A DNA stretch of 56,945 bases from Mesorhizobium sp. B2-7-1 (GCF_006440735.1 NZ_VFUA01000031.1:1-56945); one strand, 5' to 3'. Positions 43,705 through 53,058 are shown, numbered from the stretch's first letter. Numbers and translations are program-made. The notes: a model not told the origin generated them from the letters alone.

Positions 43705-44477
43705 GAGGGCCGTCGGCGCCGAATTATGCGCACGATTGCCGGCCCGTCAGTTGGCTGCCCACGCGGCGTGAAGCACGTCTCCTTATCGCGGGCATGCTGA
43801 TCTACTGTCATGCGATGACGGGGGCCATAGCAGAGACCGCGCCGGTCTCGCGCAAATTTGCGGACGATCCTTTTGCCGCGCATATCGCCGAGGCATCGCA
43901 CCGCTTCCGCGTTCCTGAGCGCTGGATACGTGCAATCATGCATCTCGAAAGCGCCCGCGACCCGCGCGCGATCTCGCGGAAGGGGGCGGTCGGTTTGATG
44001 CAGATCATGCCTGGAACCTGGTCCGAGCTGCGCCTTCGTCACCAGCTCGGCCGCGACCCCTATGATCCGCGCGACAACATCCTTGCCGGCACCGCCTATC
44101 TTCGCGAGCTCTTTGATCGATACGGTTCACCCGGATTTCTGGCCGCCTATAATGCCGGGCCCGCGCGTTACGAAGCGTCCTTGAAGGGCCGCCCGCTGCC
44201 GGCTGAGACCCGGGCCTATGTTGCGAAGCTTCGCCCTTTCTGGGGCGGCGGTGATGCGCCCGGCGTGCTCATCGCCGCCCATGCGAAGACCGTGAGTTGG
44301 CGGATCGCGCCTCTGTTTACAGCGCAATCGGCCTCCGAGGTGGGGCCCGATCCCGCACCCCGCAAAGGCGCATCCGTCAAGCCTTCGGCGGCAGCTCCCA
44401 TCCGCAATCTTTTCGCGCCCGGTTCGCAGGCTCGCGGCCTGTTCGCCGCGTCCGAAGCCGGGGCATCGGCGCAATGA
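43701..44477 (+). CDS. Lytic transglycosylase (conjugation-associated)
   Basis: 258 residues: an N-terminal export signal (LLIAGMLIYCHAMTGAIAE), then an SLT domain with catalytic Glu in MHLESARDPRAIS (about residue 82), GAVGLMQIMPGTW, and NILAGTAYLRELFDRYGSPG, AAYNAGPARY. It would open the cell wall for the mating pore. The C-terminal 80 residues are Ala/Pro-rich. Confidence 0.9.
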   Translation: MRGPSAPNYAHDCRPVSWLPTRREARLLIAGMLIYCHAMTGAIAETAPVSRKFADDPFAAHIAEASHRFRVPERWIRAIMHLESARDPRAISRKGAVGLMQIMPGTWSELRLRHQLGRDPYDPRDNILAGTAYLRELFDRYGSPGFLAAYNAGPARYEASLKGRPLPAETRAYVAKLRPFWGGGDAPGVLIAAHAKTVSWRIAPLFTAQSASEVGPDPAPRKGASVKPSAAAPIRNLFAPGSQARGLFAASEAGASAQ

Positions 44478-44717
44478 CGCGAGTTTTGCAAATCGTGGCT
44501 TCCTGGTTGCCGGGGCGTACGAACGGACGAGGCCACGAGGCATCAACATCAACCGAGGGATGGCAAGATAAAAGGCCGCACATTGTGCGGCGGTCGGTTG
44601 ATTGGATTTGCTGCGTTTTTTGCCGCTTTCCGCACATTGCAGCAGTGCTGCGCAATGTGCTGAGACCACCTAAAACATTGTGTTTTGTCAGCTTTTGCCA
44701 GTGTGTGGACGTGTGTC

Positions 44718-46457
44718 GTGTCCGATGAAAGCGATTTCCGCGTCCGTCCGGGTCGCATTCGCTCGACTCGAGCCCAATCGTCGCGGCCCTTCATCGCCCA
44801 GGCGCTTGCGGCGGCGCAAAAGACTGGCTGCAGCGTGTCGCGGTCCGGCCGGATCGGGTCGGGTAACAGCTCGCGGTTCGGACGCGGCCGGGCAGCGAGC
44901 GTTCAGGCCAATCGGCTGCTGACGGGCCGCTCGCGCGTTACCACGATCAAAACCCGCGTCGTTCGCCATTCCAAGCATGGCGCTCCGCTGGCGACCCATC
45001 TCAACTATCTGCGACGCGAGGGCGTCACGCGCGACGACGCGAAGGCCCGCTTGTTTGGACCGGAGGGCGACGATGTCCCGGCCACGGATTTCGTCGCGCG
45101 CTGCAAGGACGACCGGCATCATTTCCGCTTCATCGTCTCGCCAGAGGACGCCGTCGAGATGGCCGACCTGAAATCCTTCACCCGCGACCTCATGGGACGC
45201 ATGCAGAAGGATCTCGGCACGGCGCTCGACTGGGTCGCGGTCGATCACTGGAACACCGACAATCCGCACGTCCACGTCATCCTGCGCGGCCGGGCCGATG
45301 ACGGCCAGGACCTGGTGATCTCGCGCGACTATATCAGCCGTGGCATGCGCGATCGCGCCAGCGAGCTCGTCACGCAGGAGCTCGGCCCCCGGTCCGATCT
45401 CGAGATCCGCCGGCATGTCGAGCGCCAGGTCGAGGCCGAGCGGTGGACCGGGCTCGATCGCCAGTTGCAGCGGGATGCGCGCGACAACGGCGTCATCGAT
45501 CTCGCGCCGCATGCCGATCGCCAGCCTGACGAATTCATCGCGCTCAAGGTGGGTCGGCTGCGCAGGCTGGAAACGCTGGGCCTCGCCGAACAGCTTGGTC
45601 CAGGCCAATGGATCGTCAGCGACGGCGCCGAGGCAACGTTGCGTGCGATGAGCGAGCGCGCCGATATCATCAAACGCATGCATCGCGCATTCTCGGCCGG
45701 CGGCATCGAACGCGCGAGCGCCAGCTATGTGCTGGCCGCCGAAAACGTCGGCGAGACGATCGTCGGTCGCCTGATCGAGCGCGGATTGGATGACGAACTC
45801 TTGGGCACCGCCTACGCCGTCATCGATGGCGTCGACGGCCGTTGTCATCACGTCCGGCTCGCCGACATCGAGGCGGCAGGCGACGGCGCGCCGGGCTCGA
45901 TCGTCGAACTGCGCAGATTTGAGGACGCTCAAGGGCGCCGGCGGCAGGCGCTTGCGGTCCGCTCCGATCTCTCGATCGAACGTCAGGTCCATGCTGACGG
46001 AGCGACCTGGCTCGACAGGCAGGCGCTCGCCCGTCCTGCAACGGCTCTTTCCGATGGCGGCTTCGGCGCCGAGGTGCGCCAGGCGCTCGATCGGCGCGCC
46101 CAGCACCTAGTCGGACTGGGGCTGGCTGAGCGGCAGCCGGGCAGGACCGTCTTTGCCGGCAGCTTGATCGACACGCTGCGCCGCAGGGAACTCGACGCGC
46201 TGGGACAAAGGCTCGCCGTCCAAACCGGCCAGCCATTCAACCGTGCGGGTAAGGGCGAGTTCGTGTCCGGTACCTACAGCCAGCGCTTCGCGCTCGCATC
46301 GGGCCGTTTCGCGATGATCGATGACGGGCTCGGCTTCCAGCTCGTGCCTTGGACGCCGTCGCTGGAGCGCCATCTTGGCAAGCACGTCTCCGGCGTCATC
46401 CGCGGCGACGGCGGCGCCGATTGGAGCTTCGGGCGCAAGCCGGTTCTCGGCTTGTGA
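44718..46457 (+). CDS. rlxS: RlxS relaxase (DUF3363/VirD2-like mobilisation nuclease)
   Basis: 579 residues. The start SDESDFRVRPGRIRSTRAQ, the basic N-terminal region (RVVRHSKHGAPLATHLNYL) and the HxH metal site in NPHVHVILRG (about residue 185) identify the ICE relaxase family RlxS. It nicks oriT and pilots the strand through the TraG coupling protein. GTG at 44718 is the likely start; an AT-richer stretch with weak signals precedes it (44500-44700), a reasonable place for oriT, though I cannot identify the nick site. The C-terminal DUF3363 part has unknown function. Confidence 0.9.
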   Translation: MSDESDFRVRPGRIRSTRAQSSRPFIAQALAAAQKTGCSVSRSGRIGSGNSSRFGRGRAASVQANRLLTGRSRVTTIKTRVVRHSKHGAPLATHLNYLRREGVTRDDAKARLFGPEGDDVPATDFVARCKDDRHHFRFIVSPEDAVEMADLKSFTRDLMGRMQKDLGTALDWVAVDHWNTDNPHVHVILRGRADDGQDLVISRDYISRGMRDRASELVTQELGPRSDLEIRRHVERQVEAERWTGLDRQLQRDARDNGVIDLAPHADRQPDEFIALKVGRLRRLETLGLAEQLGPGQWIVSDGAEATLRAMSERADIIKRMHRAFSAGGIERASASYVLAAENVGETIVGRLIERGLDDELLGTAYAVIDGVDGRCHHVRLADIEAAGDGAPGSIVELRRFEDAQGRRRQALAVRSDLSIERQVHADGATWLDRQALARPATALSDGGFGAEVRQALDRRAQHLVGLGLAERQPGRTVFAGSLIDTLRRRELDALGQRLAVQTGQPFNRAGKGEFVSGTYSQRFALASGRFAMIDDGLGFQLVPWTPSLERHLGKHVSGVIRGDGGADWSFGRKPVLGL

Positions 46458-46596
46458 GGGCGCTCTCACATCGACCTGGAATCTTGGGTTGCCGATCACC
46501 TGTTTTCCTTACCCGCAGCGCGCCGCGACGCGATCGGTGTGCGCCGCCTGTTGAATCTCGCATCGACCTGCCGGCCTCTCGCACGAGGAGAAACCA

Positions 46597-48582
46597 ATGT
46601 CGGGAACGAAAGTCCTCTGGGGGCAGATCGTCGTCGTCTTCCTGATCGTGCTCTTCACGATATGGGGATCGACGCAATGGTCGGCGTGGCAACTGGGTTA
46701 CCAAGCGAGGTTGGGGACGCGGTGGTTCGTCATCGGCGGCATACCGGTCTATTATCCACCCGCCATCTTCTGGTGGTGGTACTTCTACGATGCCTACGCG
46801 CCTGGCATCTTCCTGCGCGGCGGTCTCATTGCCGCGTCTGGCGGCTTCATCGCGATCATCGTGGCGATCGGCATGTCGCTCTGGCGTGCCCGCGAGGCGA
46901 CGAAGGTCGCGACCTACGGCTCAGCGCGCTGGGCCGAAAAGAGCGAGGTGCAGGCGGCAGGCCTGCTCGCCCCCGACGGCGTGGTGCTGGGGCGGTACGG
47001 GTCTCACTACCTGCGCCACGAGGGGCCTGAGCATGTGCTTTGCTTTGCGCCGACGCGTTCGGGAAAGGGCGTCGGCCTTGTGGTCCCTTCGTTGCTGACC
47101 TGGCCTGGCTCGGCGATCGTCCATGACATCAAGGGCGAGAACTGGCGCCTCACCGCAGGATTCCGCGCCCGACATGGCCGGGTGCTGCTGTTTGATCCGA
47201 CCAATGCCAGATCCGACGCTTACAACCCCTTGCTCGAGGTTCGCCGCGGGGAGTGGGAGGTGCGCGACGTGCAAAACATCGCCGACATCCTCGTCGATCC
47301 CGAAGGCTCGCTGGAAAGGCGCAACCATTGGGAAAAGACGAGCCACGCGCTTCTGGTGGGGGCGATCCTGCATGTGCTCTATGCAGGGCCGGACAAGACG
47401 TTGGCCGGCGTCGCGGCGTTCCTGTCCGATCCGAAGCGGCCGATTGAATCGACCCTGGCAGCCATGATGACGACGCCGCATCTGGGGGAGGGCGGTCCGC
47501 ATCCCGTCATCGCCAGCGCGGCCCGTGAGTTGCTGAATAAGTCCGACAACGAACGCTCCGGCGTGCTTTCGACCGCCATGTCCTTTCTTGGGCTCTATCG
47601 CGACCCGGTCGTGGCCGAGGTGACCCGCGCCTGCGGCTGGCGCATCGCCGACCTGGTAGGGGATCCTCGTCCCGCGACGCTTTATCTCGTCGTGCCGCCC
47701 TCCGACATAAGTCGCACGAAGCCGCTGATCCGTCTCATCCTCAACCAGATCGGCCGGCGCCTCACCGAGGATCTGGAGGCCAGGACGGATCGCCATCGGC
47801 TGCTTCTGATGCTGGACGAATTTCCTGCGCTCGGACGGCTCGACTTCTTCGAGTCCGCGCTCGCTTTCATGGCCGGCTATGGGCTGAAGAGCTTCCTGAT
47901 CGCGCAATCCCTCAATCAGATCGAGAAGGCCTACGGGCCGAACAATTCCATTCTGGACAATTGCCATGTGCGCGTCAGCTTCGCGACCAATGACGAACGC
48001 ACCGCCAAGCGTGTCTCCGATGCCCTCGGCACGGCAACCGAGCTGAAGGCGATGAAGAACTATGCCGGTCACCGGCTCTCGCCATGGCTTGGCCATCTCA
48101 TGGTTTCGCGCTCGGAGACGGCGCGGCCTTTGCTGACACCCGGCGAGATCATGCAGCTGCCGACCGCCGATGAGATCGTCATGCTGGCGGGCACGCCGCC
48201 GATCCGGGCGAAGAAGGCGCGCTATTTCGAGGACCCGCGATTGCGCGAGCGCATTCTGCCGCCACCGGCGCTTGCGCCTCGATTCGAGATGAAGCCTGAC
48301 GATTGGACGAACCGTCCGCTGCCGCCGTCTCCGTCGGGTGCACCGGCCACATCTGTCGCGCCGGAAGTCCACGAGGAATCGAGCGACTCCGAATGGCGGC
48401 GCCAGCCCGAGCTCGATCCCTTTCTCCCGGCTGCGGCGGAGCCGCCGCTCGTCAACGAATTCGAGCCCGACGCGGCCGACGAGACGGATGGTCTCGTCGC
48501 GAGCAGCAGTCGGATGGCTAGGCTTACGCGGGGCGTGGCGCGGCAGATCGCGCTCGATCCGGACGACGGCATGGAGTTGTGA
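46597..48582 (+). CDS. traG: TraG/VirD4 type IV coupling protein
   Basis: 661 residues. Three N-terminal membrane segments (within residues 5-100), Walker A in APTRSGKGVGLVVPSLL (about 155) and Walker B in LLLMLDEFPALGRL (about 406). It links the relaxase-DNA complex to the type IV secretion channel. GAGGAGA precedes the ATG. Its stop overlaps the start of the next gene by four bases. The trb genes that usually follow are absent from the window. Confidence 0.95.
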   Translation: MSGTKVLWGQIVVVFLIVLFTIWGSTQWSAWQLGYQARLGTRWFVIGGIPVYYPPAIFWWWYFYDAYAPGIFLRGGLIAASGGFIAIIVAIGMSLWRAREATKVATYGSARWAEKSEVQAAGLLAPDGVVLGRYGSHYLRHEGPEHVLCFAPTRSGKGVGLVVPSLLTWPGSAIVHDIKGENWRLTAGFRARHGRVLLFDPTNARSDAYNPLLEVRRGEWEVRDVQNIADILVDPEGSLERRNHWEKTSHALLVGAILHVLYAGPDKTLAGVAAFLSDPKRPIESTLAAMMTTPHLGEGGPHPVIASAARELLNKSDNERSGVLSTAMSFLGLYRDPVVAEVTRACGWRIADLVGDPRPATLYLVVPPSDISRTKPLIRLILNQIGRRLTEDLEARTDRHRLLLMLDEFPALGRLDFFESALAFMAGYGLKSFLIAQSLNQIEKAYGPNNSILDNCHVRVSFATNDERTAKRVSDALGTATELKAMKNYAGHRLSPWLGHLMVSRSETARPLLTPGEIMQLPTADEIVMLAGTPPIRAKKARYFEDPRLRERILPPPALAPRFEMKPDDWTNRPLPPSPSGAPATSVAPEVHEESSDSEWRRQPELDPFLPAAAEPPLVNEFEPDAADETDGLVASSSRMARLTRGVARQIALDPDDGMEL

Positions 48583-49070
48583 CGGCCGTGACGGCAGCCA
48601 AGAAAAAGGTGCAGATTTCCGTCTATCTCGATCCCGCCGTGATGGCGGCGCTGATCGAATATGCTGCCAGGCGGGACCGTTCTCAGTCGCTCATCGCCGA
48701 AGCGGCGATAGCCTCTTTCCTCTCTCCAGATGCCGACGCGCAACGCGAGGGAGCGATTTCCAAGCGTCTCGATCGGATCGACCGCCGGATCGCGCGGCTC
48801 GAGCGCGATGGCGGCATCTCGATTGAAACGCTGGCGGTTTTCATCCGGTTCTGGCTGGCGACCACCCCTGCTTTGCCCGAGCCGATGGCCCAGGCAGCGC
48901 GCACCAAGGCGAGCGAGCGTTATGAGGCCTTCGTCTCCGCGCTCGGCAGGCGCCTGGCCAAGGGACCGACCTTGCGGCAGGAAATCCCCGAAGACGTCGC
49001 GCCGTCGAGCGATCCTGAACGATCGGGATTTAAGGACATGTCGGCGGAGGGGCGCCGCCCGAGCTCGTGA
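48579..49070 (+). CDS. Ribbon-helix-helix (CopG-type) regulator
   Basis: 163 residues; the N-terminal ribbon-helix-helix reads KKVQISVYLDPAVMAALIEY, RRDRSQSLIAEAAIASFL. The rest is helical (RLDRIDRRIARLERDGGISI, ETLAVFIRFWLATTPALPEP). This gene routinely follows traG on these ICEs and may repress the transfer operon. GTG at 48588 is a possible alternative start. Confidence 0.85.
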   Translation: MTAVTAAKKKVQISVYLDPAVMAALIEYAARRDRSQSLIAEAAIASFLSPDADAQREGAISKRLDRIDRRIARLERDGGISIETLAVFIRFWLATTPALPEPMAQAARTKASERYEAFVSALGRRLAKGPTLRQEIPEDVAPSSDPERSGFKDMSAEGRRPSS

Positions 49071-49090
49071 GGCGCCAGCCGATCTTTTGA

Positions 49091-49111
49091 CGCCAGCGCC
49101 TTCGGCTGGCG
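49091..49111. repeat. Stem-loop between converging genes
   Basis: CGCCAGC and GCTGGCG pair around seven bases, between the ends of the regulator and the EhuB-like gene. Possibly a bidirectional terminator, but no T tract. Confidence 0.4.
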
Positions 49112-49119
49112 AGCGCTGG

Positions 49120-49995
49120 TCAGTTGGTGGCACCGCATAGCTGCGAGGTCGTCAATCCTGGCGGCACGTTTTCCGTGGGACCGAATCCATACTTCGCCAT
49201 GATGGTGGCGATCGTGCCGTTCGACATGACCTTCGCCAGACCCTGATTGTAAAGGTCGCGGAGATCGCCATCGTCCTTCCGGAAGGCGATCGCGATATAG
49301 CTGATAGACTTCTCGCTGGTGGTGAACGGGCTGGCGCGCTCCAGATCGGGGCTCTTGTTGCCGGCGAGCAGTCCGATCACTGTCGGGGAAGAGAACACGG
49401 CGGCGTCGATGCGGCCGGCGCGCAGTGCCGCGAGGTTGGTCTCGACGTCCGGGAACTGCAGGATGCGGTTCTCCGGCACGCCCTCGGCAATGGCGTTCCC
49501 GATCACGTTGCTGCCGCGGCCGCCGCCCATGATCGTGTCGGGTTTCCTGGCAAGATCGGCATAGCTGTGGATGGCCTTGGGGTTGCCGGCCAGCACGATC
49601 GCCGCGTCGTCCGATCTCAGGTCCGGCGCGCCGAAGGCGACCTGCTGGCAGCGCTGCGGTGTGATTGACAGACCGGACGCGACCGCGTCGAAACGCCCAG
49701 CCATCAGGCCCGGTATCAGGGCGCCGAACTCGGTCACCTCGAAGTCGACCTGCTTGACGCCGAGATCGGCGAACGCAGCTCTGAGGAGATCCGGGTGCCA
49801 GCCGAGCAACTCGCCGGTTCCCTCCTTCTTGTAGCCCCATGGCGCGCGATTATGGATACCGATGACGATCCGTCCCTCCTTCAGGATGCGTTCTTTCGTT
49901 GTTTCCGCCGAGGCCGGCAGCACAGATCCTACAATCGCGGCGTAGGCGATGCAGGCCAGGCCAATGACGGCCGATCGGGCTCGAAATTTCATCAT
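49120..49995 (-). CDS. EhuB-like ABC transporter substrate-binding protein
   Basis: 291 residues of the family-3 solute-binding fold, exported to the periplasm. Signal peptide at the N-terminus (VIGLACIAYAAIVGSVLPAS); then RIVIGIHNRAPWGYKKEGTG, LIPGLMAGRFDAVASGLSIT, and the ending KYGFGPTENVPPGLTTSQLC, which resembles EhuB (ectoine/hydroxyectoine binding). The ligand here cannot be read from sequence; a polar amino acid or derivative is likely. GGGAGG lies before the ATG at 49995. No permease or ATPase is next to it. It may recruit a host transporter. Confidence 0.85.
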   Translation of the reverse strand: MMKFRARSAVIGLACIAYAAIVGSVLPASAETTKERILKEGRIVIGIHNRAPWGYKKEGTGELLGWHPDLLRAAFADLGVKQVDFEVTEFGALIPGLMAGRFDAVASGLSITPQRCQQVAFGAPDLRSDDAAIVLAGNPKAIHSYADLARKPDTIMGGGRGSNVIGNAIAEGVPENRILQFPDVETNLAALRAGRIDAAVFSSPTVIGLLAGNKSPDLERASPFTTSEKSISYIAIAFRKDDGDLRDLYNQGLAKVMSNGTIATIMAKYGFGPTENVPPGLTTSQLCGATN

Positions 49996-50081
49996 GCAGT
50001 CCTCCCATGAGATTTGGTTTTCGCGCAGGCGTTCGCTCTGGCCATTCAACGCTACGTTGCTGAGACCGGAGCCGTCAATCT

Positions 50082-50100
50082 ATATGTACAACATATGTAC
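50082..50100. promoter_or_regulatory. Direct/inverted repeat upstream of the EhuB-like gene
   Basis: ATATGTAC occurs twice with an 11-base period, and GTACA-ACATA-TGTAC is a perfect inverted repeat, 91 bases upstream of the start codon. The pattern resembles operators of GntR-type regulators; none is encoded nearby. Confidence 0.45.
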
Positions 50101-50232
50101 GAAAGATTGCAACAAAGAGAATGGCAATCGCCGTCGCTTCCGGCGCGAGGGAATCAAACTTGCGGGCGAAGTCAGGCGGGGCTCCAACTCACCCGGCTGG
50201 CGCCGCAAATGACTGCTGCAGAATGCAGCCGA

Positions 50233-50698
50233 TCAGATAGGCAGGACGTCCGAGCGCTTGACCTGGCCCAGCGCGAAGGTGCTTTCGATCGAAGCGACGT
50301 TGTCCAGACGCGTCAGCTTGTCCTTGATGAACCGCTCATAGGCCTCGAGGTCGCACCACGATGCGCATCAGGTAATCCCGCTGGCCAGTCATCAGATAAC
50401 AATCGGCCACCTCGGGCCAGCCCAGCACGGCTTGCGAGAAGCGGTCGAGGTCGTCCTCGCGTTGGCGTTCGAGCTTGATCGATGCGAAAGCGCTGATTGG
50501 CAGGCCGACCTTCTTCTGGTCGACGACGACGGTGTAACCTTTGATGATCCCAGCGCTCTCCAGCAGCCTCACGCGGCGGGCGCAAGGCGAAGGCGAAAGA
50601 CCGACGGCCTCGGCGAGGTCGTTCGCCGTCGCCTTGGCTTTTTTCTGCAGCGCGGCGATGCTCTTCAGGTCGATTGCGTCGAGTGCCGGATTTGGCAT
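50233..50698 (-). pseudogene. Lrp/AsnC family regulator, frameshifted
   Basis: The helix-turn-helix half is intact (DLKSIAALQKKAKATANDLA, VGLSPSPCARRVRLLESAGI), and the ligand-binding half begins (DCYLMTGQRDYLMRIVV). At about 50355 the frame breaks: translation ends after RPRGL, while the proper continuation, DLEAYERFIKDKLTRLDNVA and STFALGQVKRSDVLPI, is in the +1 frame to a stop at 50233. Adding one CG unit to GTGGTGCGACC would restore a 155-residue protein. It is divergent from the aceE remnant at 50720, the arrangement seen for the regulator MdeR and its targets. Confidence 0.8.
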
Positions 50699-50719
50699 GT
50701 TTCCCTCGTCTGGGCGTCA

Positions 50720-50926
50720 TTCTTGGACGGGCATCCGGCGACGCTCGCCTGGCTCGGGTCGGTTTATGGCCACCGCACGCGCGCGCTGGGGGTCGAGCAT
50801 TTCGGCTAGACGGGTACGATCGCCGATCTCTACCGGCACTACGGGATCGATGCGCAAGGTATCATGGCCGCGGCGCGATCGGTTTCGGCCGGCCGGCCGC
50901 TGAGGCACCTTGGCTTCGCCGCCTGA
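50720..50926 (+). pseudogene. Homodimeric 2-oxoacid dehydrogenase E1 (AceE/MdeB-like), C-terminal remnant
   Basis: An open run reads FLDGHPATLAWLGSVYGHRT, RALGVEHFG, then TAG where CAG (Gln) is expected, then TGTIADLYRHYGIDAQGIMA and LRHLGFAA before TGA. This is the conserved end of AceE-type E1 subunits. The remaining ~800 residues are missing. Confidence 0.75.
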
Positions 50927-51052
50927 CGGCGCCAGCATCGGCTCCCGGCCGAAGCGCGCGATAGAAGCTGTCAATACCGGAATTCCTTGAGGGCAGCTGT
51001 CAGTCGTCGGCGCGATCTTCCTCCGCTGCGAGTAAACGTGGGGGAGGTGGAA

Positions 51053-51991
51053 ATGGCTGGCGCCAGCGACTCTATGAGTCATGAAACGCCGAGGCTGTTG
51101 GTTGGGACGGCATCGGCAATTGCGCATCACGGCGAACTCATCCAGGGCGTGTTCAAGGATGATGGCGGGCGCCTGCACCGCGGGCTCGTAACGCTGCCGG
51201 TCGCCGGCTTGCGATCGGAGGCGAGCTTCGCCAGGAGTGATGACGATGCGATCGTCGTCCACCCCGATCACAAGATCAAGGCGGCGGCCGCGGCGCGGCT
51301 GACGCTCGATTCCTTGAACGCCGGTGGCGGCGGCGTGCTGACACTTCGAAGCTCGATTCCCGTGGGGCACGGCTACGGCTCATCGACGGCGGACGTCGTC
51401 GCTTCCATTCGCGCCGTCGCCGCGGCCCTCACGGTCCAGTTGCGGCCTTCCACCATCGGGCGTCTCGCCGTTGCGGCCGAGCGCGCCAGCGACGCGATCG
51501 CCTTTGATTATCATGCGGTCCTGTTCGCGCAACGCGAAGGCACGGTGATCGAGAATTTCGGCGGCTCCCTGCCGCCGCTGCTCCTGCTAGGGTTCAAGGC
51601 CAATGGCGGCGTCCCGGTCGACACGCTGCAACTGCCGCCCGCTCGCTATGACAGCGCCGAAATCCAGGAATTCGGTGTCCTTCGGGCGCTGGTGGCGCGG
51701 GCGGTCCGCCTGCAGGACCCGTATCTTCTCGGACGCGCCGCCTCGGCCAGCGCCTTGATCGGCCAAAGGCACTTGCCGAAACAGGGCTTTGACGAGATAG
51801 CCGAAATCGCCAGGCGAGCCGGGGCGTGCGGGGTGCAAGTCGCCCATAGCGGCTCGCTGTTCGGTCTGATTTTCGATCTTTTCGCATCGAACCTGAAGCG
51901 ACGGGCAGCTCTGGTCGCGGAGCAGATAAGACGCGCCGGCTTCAAGGATGTCGAGGTCCATCTGGTCAACGCGGAGGGCTGGACATGGTGA
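51053..51991 (+). CDS. GHMP kinase, PduX-like (L-threonine kinase family)
   Basis: 312 residues. The GHMP ATP-binding loop reads PVGHGYGSSTADVVASIRAV (about residues 102-121), which matches the GxGxxSSTAD signature of PduX, the L-threonine kinase of cobalamin side-chain synthesis. GTASAIAHHGELIQGVF at the N-terminus also fits. No cobalamin gene is nearby; instead its last seven bases overlap a PLP enzyme gene, so the phosphorylated amino acid is probably the substrate of that enzyme. GGGGGAGG precedes the ATG. Substrate (Thr, Ser or homoserine) cannot be told from sequence. Confidence 0.85.
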   Translation: MAGASDSMSHETPRLLVGTASAIAHHGELIQGVFKDDGGRLHRGLVTLPVAGLRSEASFARSDDDAIVVHPDHKIKAAAAARLTLDSLNAGGGGVLTLRSSIPVGHGYGSSTADVVASIRAVAAALTVQLRPSTIGRLAVAAERASDAIAFDYHAVLFAQREGTVIENFGGSLPPLLLLGFKANGGVPVDTLQLPPARYDSAEIQEFGVLRALVARAVRLQDPYLLGRAASASALIGQRHLPKQGFDEIAEIARRAGACGVQVAHSGSLFGLIFDLFASNLKRRAALVAEQIRRAGFKDVEVHLVNAEGWTW

Positions 51992-53058
51992 GCTTCAACG
52001 TGGACTATTTCAGGGACCTCGAAACCCCGCGCCTTGCGCTCCTGGCGCCAAATCTCGTCGCCGCTGCTTTTCCGCTGATGAAGCTGATGCCCGCCCGCTA
52101 CATTCTGGATCGGGCGGCATCGAATGGCGAACTGAAGCCAGGCTCCCACATTGTCGAGACGACGTCCGGCACCTTCGGCATGGCGGTGGCGCTGCTCGCG
52201 GCGGCGCGTGGCTACCGTCTCACGCTTGTCACCGCTTCAACGCTGATCGATGCCAAGTACAAGGCCCGCCTGGAGCGCATCGGCGCCACGGTCATCGCAC
52301 TTGACGATCCGCGCGGCGACGGCAATCAGCCTGGCCGCCTCGAGCGCCTCCAGGAAATCCTGGCTAGGGAGGCGGACGGCTTCTGGACCCGCCAATACGA
52401 CAGTCCGGGCAATTGGCTCGCCTATGCGCGCCTAGCCGAACTCTTCATCAGGGCGATGGGCAGGGTCGACTGCCTGGTCGGCTGCATCGGTACAGGCGGC
52501 TCGCTATGCGGCACCGCGTCCTTCCTGCGAACTGTCTTTCCTCATCTGACGGTATTTGCCGTCGATACCCATCGCAGCATCCTGTTCGGGCAGCCCGTTG
52601 GCAAACGCATGCTACGGGGCCTTGGCAATAGCGTTCTGCCAAAAAATGTCAGGCATGAGCTTGTCGACGAGGTCCATTGGGTTGGCGCCTATCCGGCCTA
52701 TACGACCGCGCACCGTTTGCTGCGTAAGCACGGTATCTTCCAGGGGCCGACAAGCGGCGCCGCCGCGTTGGTGGCGCAATGGGTCGCAACGACCCTTCCA
52801 GACGCGCAGGTCGCGGTCATCATGCCCGATGAAGGCCATCGCCATGCCGAGACTGTCTACAATGACGACTGGCTCGGCGCGCTGCCCGGCTGGCCCTGCA
52901 AGACGCCGTCCGAGCCGAGAACGCTGACGACCATCGCGCCGGCCGCGGAGACACAGTGGACGCGCTTCCTTTGGCTGCGCCGCAGTCTCGACGATGTCCT
53001 GAAAGCGCAGGCAGCAGGGGATATGCCGCCGGCTGTTGGTGCCGCGGAGAATCTATGA
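51985..53058 (+). CDS. Cysteine-synthase-like PLP enzyme (fold type II)
   Basis: 357 residues. The PLP Lys is probably in PLMKLMPARYILDRA (about residue 33), aligned with SVKDRPA of cysteine synthases; the phosphate loop is ETTSGTFGMAVA and the glycine loop GCIGTGGSLCGTASF. Overlaps the kinase gene by seven bases, so the two are co-translated and likely act in sequence: a beta-elimination or beta-replacement on an O-phospho-amino acid, as in SbnA. The last ~60 residues extend beyond the usual fold. Its 3' end overlaps the converging gene by six bases. Confidence 0.85.
   Translation: MVSFNVDYFRDLETPRLALLAPNLVAAAFPLMKLMPARYILDRAASNGELKPGSHIVETTSGTFGMAVALLAAARGYRLTLVTASTLIDAKYKARLERIGATVIALDDPRGDGNQPGRLERLQEILAREADGFWTRQYDSPGNWLAYARLAELFIRAMGRVDCLVGCIGTGGSLCGTASFLRTVFPHLTVFAVDTHRSILFGQPVGKRMLRGLGNSVLPKNVRHELVDEVHWVGAYPAYTTAHRLLRKHGIFQGPTSGAAALVAQWVATTLPDAQVAVIMPDEGHRHAETVYNDDWLGALPGWPCKTPSEPRTLTTIAPAAETQWTRFLWLRRSLDDVLKAQAAGDMPPAVGAAENL

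Noticed and set aside
44478..44717. oriT upstream of rlxS
   Set aside because: Position is plausible and a few short inverted repeats exist (around TTGTGCGGC and GCACATTGC), but no nick-site consensus I can support.
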